Shown here: positions 27,068 to 36,619 of the stretch, piece after piece
How positions within the stretch are numbered: the stretch's first letter is position 1
How the letters are laid out: each line of letters opens with the position of its first letter
Assembly: GCF_003260275.1 (NCBI RefSeq)
Contig: NZ_QJHB01000005.1
Location: forward strand, 186,001-250,000
Origin: Homoserinimonas sp. OAct 916
GTDB lineage: Bacteria > Actinomycetota > Actinomycetes > Actinomycetales > Microbacteriaceae
Direction of reading: 5' to 3'
Length of the DNA stretch: 64,000 nt
Made by a program: the position numbers and the translations under genes
The notes under the pieces: model-generated
Database searches by the model: none
What the model was told of the DNA's origin: nothing
Seen by the model: only the letters and a program-made list of their open reading frames with translations

Positions 27068-29451
27068 TAACGCACCCAGATTTCGTGGCTGAACCGTGGC
27101 GTCTGCGCGCCAGTGGGTTGGATCTGAGCGTGTTGGCTCAAGTGGAGTCCATATTTGCGCTCTCGAACGGATATCTCGGCTGGCGCGGCAATCTCGACGA
27201 GGGAGAGCCACATGGGCTCCCGGGCTCCTACCTGAATGGTGTGTTCGAACTGCGCTCGCTTCCCTACGCCGAGGCCGGATTCGGGTATCCCGAGTCTGGT
27301 CAGACCATGATCAATGTGACCAACGGCAAGGTGATCCGCTTACTGGTCGATGATGAACCATTTGACATCCGCACCGGCGTGCTGCGCTCCCACGAGCTCT
27401 GCCTGGATTTTCGCACCGGACTTCTGCGTCGGCGGGTGGAGTGGATCTCACCTGCTGGCCGCGCGATCCGAATGACCTCGTCGCGGATCGTCTCCTTCTC
27501 CCAGCGCTCGATTGCAGCGGTGGATTATGGGGTCGAGGTTCTTGACGGGCCGGCGCGGGTGGTGCTGCAGTCGGAGTTGATCGCGAACGAACCGCTTCCG
27601 CCCCAGGCGGCGGACCCTCGTGCAGCGCGTGAGCTGGCGGATGTCCTCGAGGGTGCTGAACACCGTTCTGACGGGCGCCGGGTTGCCCTGGCGCACGTCA
27701 CACGGCAAAGCAGGTTGACGATCGCGAGCTCGATGGACCATGTTGTGGATGGGCCCGCGGGCACCAAGGTCAGTTCAGACAGTTCGCCAGACCTGGGCCG
27801 CGTGAGCGTGTCGGCCGACCTGGTCCCCGGACAACGACTCCGTCTCGTGAAGATGGTCGCGTTTGCGTGGTCTGGTTCCCGCTCGCTGCCGGCCCTTCGT
27901 GACCAGGCCGACGCCGCCCTCACCGGGGCGACGAGCGCTGGCTGGGATGACCTTGTCGCCGAACAGCGCAGCTATCTCGATGATTACTGGGAACATTGCG
28001 ACATTCGGATCGAGGGTGACGTGCGCCTTCAACAGGCGGCGCGGTTCGCGCTCTTCCACACTCTGCAGGCGGGAGCGCGGGCCGAGGGCGTGGCCATTCC
28101 CGCAAAGGGGTTGACCGGGCCCGGCTATGACGGCCACGCATTCTGGGACATGGAGAGCTATGTGCTTGCGGCGTTGACCTATCTCGTTCCTGAGGCAGCG
28201 GCAAATGGGTTGCGGTGGCGGCAGGACACCCTGCCTGCGGCGATCACCCGCGCGTCACAGTTGGGCCTTGCTGGCGCGGCCTTCCCCTGGCGCACCATTC
28301 ACGGCGAGGAGTGCTCCGGGTACTGGCCTGCGGGAGTCGCCGCTTTCCACATCAACGCGGATATCGCCGACGCTGTTCTTCGCTACGTGAATGCAACCGG
28401 CAACCGTGAGTTCGAGCAGTCAGTGGGTGTCGACCTGCTGGTCCACACCGCACGCTTGTGGACGTCGCTCGGGTATTTCGACGCGGATGGGCGATTTCGC
28501 ATCGACGGGGTCACCGGTCCGGACGAGTACAGCGCCGTCGCCGACAACAATGTCTACACCAATCTGATGGCGCAACGGAACCTGGTTGCAGCCGCTGACA
28601 CCATCGCACGGCATCCGGAGCGTGTCGCCGACCTTCAGGTCGGTGACGACGAGGCGGCCATCTGGCGTCGCGCAGCAGCTGGGATGTTCATCCCATTCGA
28701 CCACACGCTCGGGGTGCATCCGCAGTCTGAGGGGTTCACTCATCATGAGAAATGGGACTTCGAGAAGACCGGCGCCGATCAGTACCCGTTGCTGCTGCAT
28801 TTTCCCTACTTCGACCTGTACCGCAAACAAGTGGTCAAACAAGCCGACCTCGTGTTGGCGATGCACTTTCGTTCAGACGCGTTCACTGCAGAGCAGAAGG
28901 CCCGCAACTTCGCCTATTACGACGCGTTGACCGTGCGCGACTCGTCGCTGTCGTCCAGTGTGCAAGCAATAATTGCTGCCGAGATCGGCCAGTTGGACCT
29001 CGCGCATGACTACCTCGCCGAGTCGGCGTTTCTCGACCTGGACGATACAGGACACAACACTCGCGACGGATTGCACATCGCTTCCCTCGCCGGAATATGG
29101 AGCGCACTGGTGGCCGGCTACGGCGGCATGCGCCACGACGAGACTGGACTTGCCTTCACCCCGCGACTACCACGCGGCTTCTCACGAATGAGCTTCGGGC
29201 TGCGCATGGCCGGCGGAACACTCCGCGTCAAGCTGACGCGCACGCACGCAACTTATGACCGAACGAGCGGGCCACCCCTGCACCTTCGCCACTATGACAC
29301 CTCGATGCAGGTGGCTTCGCTCGAACCGCAGACACTGCCGATTCCTCCCGCTGCCGTTGCCGGCAAAACCCCGACTCAGCCGGCCCATCGATCACCCGCG
29401 CCTTACTCCGGCGGCACCCCTGATCGTCAGGACCAAAGGTCAAGAAGATGA
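27064..29451 (+). CDS. Glycoside hydrolase family 65 protein (disaccharide phosphorylase type)
   Basis: This 795-aa enzyme has the GH65 layout: an N-terminal beta-sandwich from FALSNGYLGWRGNLDEG, a linker, then an (alpha/alpha)6 barrel with GYDGHAFWDMESYVLAAL, CSGYWPAGVAAFHINADIA and DGVTGPDEYSAVADNN, where Glu488 is the expected general acid. HTLGVHPQSEGFTHHEKWDF and KQADLVLAMHF are the phosphate-binding and substrate segments. Maltose, trehalose, kojibiose and nigerose phosphorylases share these motifs, so the sugar is not decided. It overlaps pgmB by 4 bp (GTGA) and the H+-ATPase by 4 bp (ATGA). Confidence 0.9.
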   Translation: MITHPDFVAEPWRLRASGLDLSVLAQVESIFALSNGYLGWRGNLDEGEPHGLPGSYLNGVFELRSLPYAEAGFGYPESGQTMINVTNGKVIRLLVDDEPFDIRTGVLRSHELCLDFRTGLLRRRVEWISPAGRAIRMTSSRIVSFSQRSIAAVDYGVEVLDGPARVVLQSELIANEPLPPQAADPRAARELADVLEGAEHRSDGRRVALAHVTRQSRLTIASSMDHVVDGPAGTKVSSDSSPDLGRVSVSADLVPGQRLRLVKMVAFAWSGSRSLPALRDQADAALTGATSAGWDDLVAEQRSYLDDYWEHCDIRIEGDVRLQQAARFALFHTLQAGARAEGVAIPAKGLTGPGYDGHAFWDMESYVLAALTYLVPEAAANGLRWRQDTLPAAITRASQLGLAGAAFPWRTIHGEECSGYWPAGVAAFHINADIADAVLRYVNATGNREFEQSVGVDLLVHTARLWTSLGYFDADGRFRIDGVTGPDEYSAVADNNVYTNLMAQRNLVAAADTIARHPERVADLQVGDDEAAIWRRAAAGMFIPFDHTLGVHPQSEGFTHHEKWDFEKTGADQYPLLLHFPYFDLYRKQVVKQADLVLAMHFRSDAFTAEQKARNFAYYDALTVRDSSLSSSVQAIIAAEIGQLDLAHDYLAESAFLDLDDTGHNTRDGLHIASLAGIWSALVAGYGGMRHDETGLAFTPRLPRGFSRMSFGLRMAGGTLRVKLTRTHATYDRTSGPPLHLRHYDTSMQVASLEPQTLPIPPAAVAGKTPTQPAHRSPAPYSGGTPDRQDQRSRR

Positions 29452-32018
29452 CCCACAACCACAGCACGACCCCCGGCCGCCGGATTAACGGAGCGGTGAC
29501 GCCAAAAACCACAATCGTTGTCCCTGCAACCACCCCTGCTGATGACTACAAAACACTTCCCTTGGCCGAGCTCGAAACGAAGCTGGGCTCATCCCCTGAG
29601 GGGATCAGCCAAGCTGACGCCGAGATTTCTCTGGTTCGGTACGGTCCGAACGAGATCGAGGAGAAGAAGTCGAATGCGTTCTGGAAGTTTCTGGGCTACT
29701 TCTGGGGGCCGATTCCGTGGATGATCGAGGTGGCAGTCATCCTTTCGGCTGTGGTGGGACATTGGCCGGACTTCTTCATCATCCTGGTTCTGCTTCTGGC
29801 CAACGCAGTGGTCGGGTTCACCGAGGAACGTCAGGCCGGAAACGCTGTAGCTGCACTGAAAGCGCAGCTCGCGATCACTGCCACGGTCAAACGAGACGGG
29901 GCATGGGCCGAGCATCCCGCACGCGAACTGGTGCCTGGCGACGTGATCCGGGTGCGGCTCGGCGACATCATTCCGGCAGACGTGCGCCTGCGCGCCGGTG
30001 ATCCCGTGGAAGTCGACCAGTCGGCGTTGACCGGTGAATCGTTGCCGGTGAGCCTGAAAACGGGTGATGCCGCGTATTCCGGGTCGATCATACGTCAGGG
30101 CGAGAGCGACGGCCTGGTCTATGCAACCGGGTCGGGCACGTATTTCGGAGCGACGGCGCGTCTGGTTCAGGAGGCCCACAGTGTCAGCCATTTTCAGCGC
30201 GCGGTACTGAAGATCGGCAATTTCCTCATCGTTCTCGCTCTGGTGATGGTGGCGGCGATCATTGCGGTCGCGACCTTCCGTGGGGATCCGATCCTCACAA
30301 CGATCCAATTCGCATTGGTGCTCCTGGTGGCAGCGATCCCGGTGGCGATGCCGACGGTTCTGTCGGTGACGATGGCGGTTGGGGCCCGTTTGTTGGCAAA
30401 GAAGAAAGCGATCGTGACGAGACTGTCGGCTATCGAGGAACTCGCCGGTGTCGACATCCTCTGCTCAGACAAGACCGGCACTCTCACCCAGAATCAACTC
30501 ACTCTCGGGGAGCCGTATTCAGTCAGCGGTGTGGACGCCGGCTCCGTAATTCTCTTCGCGGCTCTGGCCTCCCGTGCAGAAGACTCGGACACGATCGACC
30601 TCGCCGTGATCAGCGGTGTCACTGCCGACCAGAACCTCGGCGACTACGTGGTCACGCAATTTCGCCCCTTCGACCCCGTTCACAAACGGACCGAAGCGAC
30701 CGTCACGCCGAAGGACGGTGCGCCGTTCACCGTCACCAAGGGTGCACCGCAAGTGATCCTGGCCATGTGCGCAGACGCCACTTCGGTCACCCCCGCGGTG
30801 CAGAAGGCTGTCGCAGAGTTCGCTGCCCGCGGCTTCCGCTCTCTCGGTGTCGCACGGGCCGACAAAGAGGGCGAGTGGAGGTTCCAGGGGGTGCTTCCCC
30901 TGTTCGACCCGCCTCGGGATGACGCGAAAGCGACGATCGCCGAAGCAGTCGCGATGGGTGTCGCCGTGAAGATGGTCACCGGCGACCAACTGGCGATCGC
31001 GCAGGAGACAGCGAAGAAACTCGGCCTGGGAACCAACGTCCTCGACGCGGCCGGTCTCGGCGACTCCACGCAGCAGAAGACCCCTGCAACGACGGCTTCG
31101 ATCGAGACAGCAGACGGATTCGCTCAAGTGTTCCCGGAACACAAGTTCCATATCGTCGACGTGTTGCAGAAGAGCGGTCACATCGTCGGGATGACCGGAG
31201 ACGGAGTGAACGACGCGCCAGCGCTGAAGGAGGCCGACTGCGGTATCGCGGTTTCTGGCGCCACCGACGCCGCACGCGCTGCGGCCGCCATCGTGCTCAT
31301 GACGCCAGGACTATCGGTGATCATCGACGCGATCAAAGAAAGCCGCAGAATCTTCCAACGCATGAACAGCTACGCCATCTACCGCATCGCTGAAACATTG
31401 CGGGTGCTGCTGTTCATGACTGCGGCGATCCTGTTCTTCAACTTCTACCCGTTGACCGCGATCATGATCGTGATCCTTGCGCTGATGAACGATGGCGCGA
31501 TCCTGTCAATCGCGTACGACAACGTGCGCTACAAGAAGAAGCCCGAAAAATGGAACATGCGCCTGGTGTTGAGCATCTCCACCGTGCTCGGGATCATGGG
31601 CCCGATCGCAGCGTTCGGCTTGTTCTATCTCGGCGAGGAGGTCTTTCACCTGTCGCGCCCGGAGTTGCAGACGATGATGTACCTGATGCTCTCCGTGGCC
31701 GGGCATCTCACTATTTTTCTGACCCGCACCCGTGGGCCGTTCTGGTCTCAACGGCCCGCCCGCATCCTGGTGATTGCCGTCTTCGGAACCCAATTGATCG
31801 CCACCTGCTTCGCGCTGTTCGGGATCCTCATGACTCCCCTGCCTCTGGGATGGGTCGCGTTCGTTTGGGGATACGCAGCGGTCTGGGCGCTGATCAACGA
31901 CCGCATCAAGCTGCTCGCCTATCGCATCTTCGACCCACCCCAAAAACACCAGGCGGCCTCCACGCCCCCGCCGAACCGTGCTGCACGCGTCACCCACCAG
32001 CCTCCCGGACATCAGTGA
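29448..32018 (+). CDS. Plasma-membrane proton-efflux P-type ATPase (P3A)
   Basis: This 856-aa pump has QSALTGESLPVSLKTGDAAYSG, the phosphorylation site DILCSDKTGTLTQNQL and GMTGDGVNDAPALKEADCG. The helix segment VLLVAAIPVAMPTVLSVTMAVG and the MNSYAIYRIAETLRVLLFM block mark the P3A H+-ATPase subfamily better known from plants, fungi and archaea. It would export protons at the cost of ATP. The ATG at 29448 overlaps the GH65 stop (ATGA), so all three genes pgmB-GH65-ATPase are translationally coupled. A tandem 17-bp repeat straddles its stop codon. The N-terminal 30 residues are Thr/Pro-rich and probably disordered. Confidence 0.9.
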   Translation: MTHNHSTTPGRRINGAVTPKTTIVVPATTPADDYKTLPLAELETKLGSSPEGISQADAEISLVRYGPNEIEEKKSNAFWKFLGYFWGPIPWMIEVAVILSAVVGHWPDFFIILVLLLANAVVGFTEERQAGNAVAALKAQLAITATVKRDGAWAEHPARELVPGDVIRVRLGDIIPADVRLRAGDPVEVDQSALTGESLPVSLKTGDAAYSGSIIRQGESDGLVYATGSGTYFGATARLVQEAHSVSHFQRAVLKIGNFLIVLALVMVAAIIAVATFRGDPILTTIQFALVLLVAAIPVAMPTVLSVTMAVGARLLAKKKAIVTRLSAIEELAGVDILCSDKTGTLTQNQLTLGEPYSVSGVDAGSVILFAALASRAEDSDTIDLAVISGVTADQNLGDYVVTQFRPFDPVHKRTEATVTPKDGAPFTVTKGAPQVILAMCADATSVTPAVQKAVAEFAARGFRSLGVARADKEGEWRFQGVLPLFDPPRDDAKATIAEAVAMGVAVKMVTGDQLAIAQETAKKLGLGTNVLDAAGLGDSTQQKTPATTASIETADGFAQVFPEHKFHIVDVLQKSGHIVGMTGDGVNDAPALKEADCGIAVSGATDAARAAAAIVLMTPGLSVIIDAIKESRRIFQRMNSYAIYRIAETLRVLLFMTAAILFFNFYPLTAIMIVILALMNDGAILSIAYDNVRYKKKPEKWNMRLVLSISTVLGIMGPIAAFGLFYLGEEVFHLSRPELQTMMYLMLSVAGHLTIFLTRTRGPFWSQRPARILVIAVFGTQLIATCFALFGILMTPLPLGWVAFVWGYAAVWALINDRIKLLAYRIFDPPQKHQAASTPPPNRAARVTHQPPGHQ

Positions 32019-32046
32019 CTACCGCACAACAGTGACTACCGCACAA
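32013..32046 (+). repeat. Two perfect tandem copies of a 17-bp unit across the ATPase stop
   Basis: The unit CAGTGACTACCGCACAA occurs at 32013-32029 and again directly at 32030-32046, followed by a partial third copy (CAATGAC). The first copy holds the TGA stop of the ATPase gene. Looks like a recent slippage duplication. Confidence 0.9.
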
Positions 32047-32337
32047 CAATGACGGGCGCGCGTTTCAGCTGCATCGTTGCGGCGACGCGAATCCCGCACG
32101 TGTTCGGTGTGGGGTTCCCTGGGCCCAGGCAGGGCGTCCGCGAGTCGCATGCGTCGTTGCGGCCGATCCTGCACCCCCAATGTCGGACGCCACAGCTATC
32201 GTCAAAAGTACGTTCCAGAGTTGCGGCCGACAGTACCTGGCTGGCCGCACGGCAACCCGATCCATCAACCGGGTGCCCCAGGGAAAGAACGGGTTGCCCG
32301 AGTTCCCGGGCGACAAGCACGATGGAAAGGACAATTC

Positions 32338-33063
32338 ATGTCTGGGCTTCACGACAACGCCCGCATCTTTCACCTCCCGCCGACCCGCGGCTGGGCTGAC
32401 TTTGCCGTGGGCCTCCTGGCCCGCGTGGAGGCGCTCCAACCCGCATGCGTTCTCGACGTGCGGATCACTGACCGGCATCAGGAAGTGGCCTGGGTGACGA
32501 TCTACCGGTCACCGGATGACGTCATCACAGCGAGCGGCCCGAACGGGCCCTACCTGACCCGCGGTCAGACAACATGGACGTGGCAGCTGGCAGCTCCTGA
32601 GCCACCCGAGTTCCGGAACGAGCGTGAAATCGAGCGAGCCGAGCTCATCGCGAGTTCGGTGCTCACCTTTCTCGCGAAACTCGACGCAGTTCCGGATGCC
32701 GAAAACTTCGGGATGGAGGGGGCGGTGCAGTTTCACACGTGGTCACCGCGTTCCGGCCCCGCCCCGAGCGACTACAGCTGGGACAATTACGCCGAGCACC
32801 GCACAGGGCTTCAGATCAGCAATTTTCTCCACTATCTGCACGTCATTCCCGTGGGTAAGGGCTTCACGAAGGAGCACGTCGACAAAAACTTCCCCGGCTG
32901 GAGATGGGAGGATCTGGTCGAGGTGATCAAGGCCGCAGACGTGTTCATCGGACGAGGTGGCTCACCGGCCACGTGCCGGCCCACGGTCAAGGCGATCCAC
33001 TTCACCGACCGCAGCCACTGGGCCGTGGAATGGCTCGACGGCACTGTCACGACATCCGCGTAA
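32338..33063 (+). CDS. Hypothetical protein
   Basis: This 241-aa soluble protein has no signal peptide or membrane segment. The frame opens 87 codons earlier, but ATG at 32338 follows GAAAGGA and starts the protein-like sequence MSGLHDNARIFHLPP. It is Trp- and His-rich in its second half (HFTDRSHWAVEWLDGTV at the C-terminus; NFPGWRWEDLVEVIKAADV before it). I do not recognise the family. It follows the H+-ATPase by 320 bp and is convergent with the amine oxidase gene. Composition and codon use look normal for the window. Confidence 0.65.
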   Translation: MSGLHDNARIFHLPPTRGWADFAVGLLARVEALQPACVLDVRITDRHQEVAWVTIYRSPDDVITASGPNGPYLTRGQTTWTWQLAAPEPPEFRNEREIERAELIASSVLTFLAKLDAVPDAENFGMEGAVQFHTWSPRSGPAPSDYSWDNYAEHRTGLQISNFLHYLHVIPVGKGFTKEHVDKNFPGWRWEDLVEVIKAADVFIGRGGSPATCRPTVKAIHFTDRSHWAVEWLDGTVTTSA

Positions 33064-33100
33064 GAGACGACGTCAACAATCTCCTGGGGCACTCGCCGAA

Positions 33101-34429
33101 TCAGAGCGGATCCGCCAACTCACGAAACTGGAGCTTGCGGCCGAGTATATTCTCGGCCGCACGGTGGCCGGAGCGCAGCGCTGCCGTCACGGTCGCCGGG
33201 TCTTCCGTCCACGTCGCCTCGCCTGCGAAATGCAGCACTCCGTCGACCGGCGTTGCCAGCAGATCATGGTCACCAGGAGTTGATCCGGGCTTCATGTAGG
33301 CGTAGGAACCACGAGAGTATGGGTCGCTCTGCCAGTCGGTGACCAGCACCTGATCTGGCTGCACCACTCGCTCCCCGTAGAGACCACGCAGCGACTGCAG
33401 CACCGACTCGACGATCCTGTCGTCGCACCACTCGCGGGTTTCAATGGCGCTCGGCCCCGCGGCGAAGGTGAGAAGGGTCGGCACCCCATCCAGGGCGGTC
33501 AGGTCGTACCAGGAATGCCACCATGTACCGGCGTCGCCCTGCTGACGAATGGCGTAGACGTCTTTGTCCCAGAACCTGGTGGGGAAGCGCAGAAATACCT
33601 TCTCGAAGCTGTTCATCTCGAAACCGGAGATGGCGCTGGTGAGCCATTCGGGCAACGGGGGATCAAAGGCGAGGGTGCCAGATTTCAAGACCCCGATCGG
33701 AACGGTGACGACGACATTCGAAGCGGCGAATTCGCCCTGATTGGAGCTGACTGTGGCTCTGCCGGCCGACCTCGCGACGCGCGTCACCACGTGCTCGAGT
33801 CTGACATCGATTCCCTCTGCGAGGTTCGCAGAGAGTTGGTCGAAGCCGTCGGGAAAGACCACCTCGTCGCCGTCCACGATGTCGTCGTCGAGGCCGTGCG
33901 CATCGAGGTCTCCCGCCCACACCCCGTATTGCTCTTCGGAACGGTGCAACAAGAACTCCCGCACTCGCTCAGCGCGGTCAGGTTCCCACACCAATCTGGC
34001 CAGGGTTGCCTCAATCGCCTCCAAATAAGTGCTGCCAACCTCAGATGCATCGATCGAGACCGCCAGATGCAGATCGAAGTTGCGCACGTCGTCGGCGAAC
34101 TCGCGGATCGCACCATCATTCAGTCGCTTGCCGGCGGGATCGTAATAGGCGATGGGTCTTCCGTCTGGCTGGTAACTGCCGACAGTGAACTCGACCGTTC
34201 GCATTCCGAAGTCGTGCACCACCGCGGTCAATCGGTTGTCGTCGATGCCATGAATCCACGAGGCGCCACGGTCGCAGGTGAAGCTGCCGGAGCGCTCAGT
34301 CCAGGTGCGGCCTCCGACGCGATCGCGTGCCTCGAGTACGACGACCCGCTGCCCCGCCTGCGCGAGCAACCGCGCGACGGTCAGCCCAGAGACGCCCGCA
34401 CCGATGATGACGGTGTCGAAGTTCTTCAT
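33101..34429 (-). CDS. Flavin-containing monoamine oxidase family protein
   Basis: This 442-aa FAD oxidase starts MKNFDTVIIGAGVSGLTVARL, the GxGxxG dinucleotide-binding fold, with VVLEARDRVGGRTWTERSG at the end of the second strand, which is diagnostic for amine oxidases/polyamine oxidases. The C-terminus has PGSTPGDHDLLATPVDGVLH and FAGEATW, the FAD-contacting segment. It would oxidise a primary or polyamine to an aldehyde plus H2O2 and ammonia. ATG at 34429 follows GAGGAG. The precise substrate is unknown. It is convergent with the hypothetical gene and divergent from the kinase. Confidence 0.88.
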   Translation of the reverse strand: MKNFDTVIIGAGVSGLTVARLLAQAGQRVVVLEARDRVGGRTWTERSGSFTCDRGASWIHGIDDNRLTAVVHDFGMRTVEFTVGSYQPDGRPIAYYDPAGKRLNDGAIREFADDVRNFDLHLAVSIDASEVGSTYLEAIEATLARLVWEPDRAERVREFLLHRSEEQYGVWAGDLDAHGLDDDIVDGDEVVFPDGFDQLSANLAEGIDVRLEHVVTRVARSAGRATVSSNQGEFAASNVVVTVPIGVLKSGTLAFDPPLPEWLTSAISGFEMNSFEKVFLRFPTRFWDKDVYAIRQQGDAGTWWHSWYDLTALDGVPTLLTFAAGPSAIETREWCDDRIVESVLQSLRGLYGERVVQPDQVLVTDWQSDPYSRGSYAYMKPGSTPGDHDLLATPVDGVLHFAGEATWTEDPATVTAALRSGHRAAENILGRKLQFRELADPL

Positions 34430-34703
34430 ATCTGAAAGCTCCTCACTGGGCCAGAGTAGCAACCTCCAAGCACTGGTTGAAGGGAAGAAGCACGTATTCG
34501 AATGAGAAATGAAGGAGGCTCGGCGCACCCACGCAATGTCGCACGACGAGGCCACACCTGAGGACTTCCAGCTTCGGCAGATCCGTCGGTAGACCGCGAA
34601 GTGGAGCGGCCACTAATATCATGTTGTCGGGGCTGACGATCAACTCACAGCGGCCCGTTGCCCCACGCAACGGTGCCATCGGTGGCAGAACGAGGAGGAT
34701 TTC

Positions 34704-36038
34704 TTGTCAGATGGCGCGAAAGTGAGCCGTGCCGTCGAAGCCGGCGATCTCATCGACGGGCGGTATCGGATCCAGAGCCTCCTGGGCCGAGGTGGCATGT
34801 CGGAGGTATACTCCGCGACCGATGAGACGCTTCACCGTACAGTCGCAGTCAAACTGTTTCACCGTGATGCGGCCGACCCGGTAGATATGGAGCGGGCCGC
34901 GACCGAAGTCAAACTTCTCGCATCGTTGAGCCACCACGCGCTCGTCACGGTTTTCGACGCCCGCGTCGCAACCACCTCTGAGAGCGGCTATGCCTACCTG
35001 ACCATGGAGCTGGTAGACGGCGAAGACCTGCGCACCCGCATCGAGCGGGGGCCCGTCGCTCACGATGATGCCGCCGCCATGTTGTGTGATCTCGCCGAAG
35101 CCCTCCACGTGGTCCATTCCCATGGAGTCGTGCATCGTGACATCAAGCCGGCCAACGTGCTGCTCAGGGCATCTCCGCTACCTGACCGCGAGTTCAGCGT
35201 GAAACTGGCCGATTTCGGCATCGCGCACCTGACAGATTCCATCGGCCTGACCGCCACGGGCGCCGTTATCGGAACCGCCGCCTACCTCAGTCCTGAACAG
35301 GCCACGGGCGACGGGTCTGGCCCCGCGTCCGACATTTATTCGCTTGGTCTCGTGATTCTCGAGGCGCTGACCGGAGTTCGCGCGTTCCCGGGCTCGATGG
35401 TTGAATCGGTCAGTGCGCGGTTGGTGAGCGACCCACCGATACCGGATTCCCTCGATCAGGATTGGCAGACGTTGCTCCGGTCAATGACCGTCCGCGACCC
35501 TGGGCAGCGCCCGGTTGCCCTCGACGTGACGCTCGCCGCCCACTCATTGAACAAGCGGTCACCGTCACACTCATCGGTGCAGGGGGAATCGGCAAACCAG
35601 GACACGATGCCGCTCGACCAAATTGGAGTTCCCACCGTTCCAATGCAGCGAAGCGACTTCGACACGGCGGGCGCGAGGGTGCCAGGATCACCGGACGGGT
35701 CGGACAGTCCGACCGTCAGGCTCGACCTGCAGGAGCCACGAGGGGCCGTGCCACCGTCGACATCGACCCTGACACGGGAGACTGTCACGGCCAATGCTGT
35801 GACGGCCGACAACAACACGCTGGACCAGAGCGGTTTCGCCTCCGATCGAAGACAAGGCCAGTTCCGTCGATGGCTCGCAATTGTGGCCATAATTCTTGGA
35901 GTTCTGGTTCTAGCTACAGTGACGGTAGTGCTGTGGTCAATGTTGTCGTCCGGAACGTCCAGCCCGCCAGCGCTGCCCGCTATTGACGATCCGCTCGGCA
36001 CGCATCTGCACGAGCTGATGAAAAGCGTGACACCGTGA
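34704..36038 (+). CDS. Membrane-anchored Ser/Thr protein kinase (PknB-like)
   Basis: This 444-aa eukaryotic-like kinase has a glycine loop LLGRGGMSEVYSATD, catalytic Lys50 in TVAVKLFHR, HRD Asp146 in GVVHRDIKPANVLL and DFG Asp170 in LADFGIAHL. After a roughly 110-residue Ser/Thr/Pro-rich juxtamembrane linker there is one membrane helix at about 390-414, then only about 30 residues outside. There are no PASTA domains, so any signal is not sensed by that route. The start is TTG at 34704, fixed by GAGGAGGA at 34692-34699. It overlaps a lipoprotein gene by 4 bp (GTGA). Confidence 0.9.
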   Translation: MSDGAKVSRAVEAGDLIDGRYRIQSLLGRGGMSEVYSATDETLHRTVAVKLFHRDAADPVDMERAATEVKLLASLSHHALVTVFDARVATTSESGYAYLTMELVDGEDLRTRIERGPVAHDDAAAMLCDLAEALHVVHSHGVVHRDIKPANVLLRASPLPDREFSVKLADFGIAHLTDSIGLTATGAVIGTAAYLSPEQATGDGSGPASDIYSLGLVILEALTGVRAFPGSMVESVSARLVSDPPIPDSLDQDWQTLLRSMTVRDPGQRPVALDVTLAAHSLNKRSPSHSSVQGESANQDTMPLDQIGVPTVPMQRSDFDTAGARVPGSPDGSDSPTVRLDLQEPRGAVPPSTSTLTRETVTANAVTADNNTLDQSGFASDRRQGQFRRWLAIVAIILGVLVLATVTVVLWSMLSSGTSSPPALPAIDDPLGTHLHELMKSVTP

Positions 36039-36559
36039 CGCCCGCGAGAAGATTTCGGTGCCATCTGGCCGCTGTGGTGCTGGCCAGCAGCATCATTCTG
36101 ACCGGATGCGTCAGCGGGCCGCCTGATCTAGACGAAGCCACGGCGGCCAAACTCCAGGAATCGGTCGCGCACATCGCCGAAGTAGCGGCGGCCGGAAAAT
36201 TCGCAGACGCGCTGACTAACCTTGAATCCCTGCAGGCGCAGTTGACCGAGGCCACCGCGCGAGGCGATGTCGGCGGTGACCGGGAGGCCCGCATTCGCGG
36301 GGCGATTGAGAATGTGCGCTTTGACCTGAACGCATTGATCGATGCACAGAAATCAAAGCCCGAGCTTCCACCGGAACCGGAGCCCGAACCCGAGACGACA
36401 CCGGATCCCACGCCCATACCTGAGCCTGACCCGTCCCCCGTCCCGACGCTTACCCCCGACCCCTCACCCGCTCCTGAACCACCGGCTCCCGATCCGGAAC
36501 CCGAACCAGAACCGGCTCCATCAATCACGCCAGACCCGAACCCATCTCCTTCTCCATGA
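36035..36559 (+). CDS. Lipoprotein with Pro/Glu/Asp-rich C-terminal tail
   Basis: This 174-aa secreted lipoprotein has an N-terminal signal and lipobox LTGC with Cys25. Residues about 30-105 form a predicted helical domain (DEATAAKLQESVAHIAEVAA...), then residues about 109-174 are a low-complexity tail of PEP, PDP and PSP repeats that is probably extended and disordered, suited to span cell wall. Start is GTG 36035, overlapping the kinase stop, so the two are coupled. A role as the exported sensor or partner of the PASTA-less kinase is inferred only from the coupling. Confidence 0.8.
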   Translation: MTPARRFRCHLAAVVLASSIILTGCVSGPPDLDEATAAKLQESVAHIAEVAAAGKFADALTNLESLQAQLTEATARGDVGGDREARIRGAIENVRFDLNALIDAQKSKPELPPEPEPEPETTPDPTPIPEPDPSPVPTLTPDPSPAPEPPAPDPEPEPEPAPSITPDPNPSPSP

Positions 36560-36607
36560 GCCGGAAAGGAATTATTGCGACAGAGCGGATACGCTGGCGC
36601 AAACCGC

Positions 36608-36613
36608 TACTAT
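36608..36613 (+). promoter_or_regulatory. -10 box for a probably leaderless ppk2 transcript
   Basis: TACTAT ends 6 nt before the ATG at 36620, so transcription would begin at or next to the start codon. There is no ribosome binding site in front of that ATG, which fits a leaderless mRNA, common in Actinomycetota. No clear -35 at the usual distance. Confidence 0.5.
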
Positions 36614-36619
36614 TTACCC

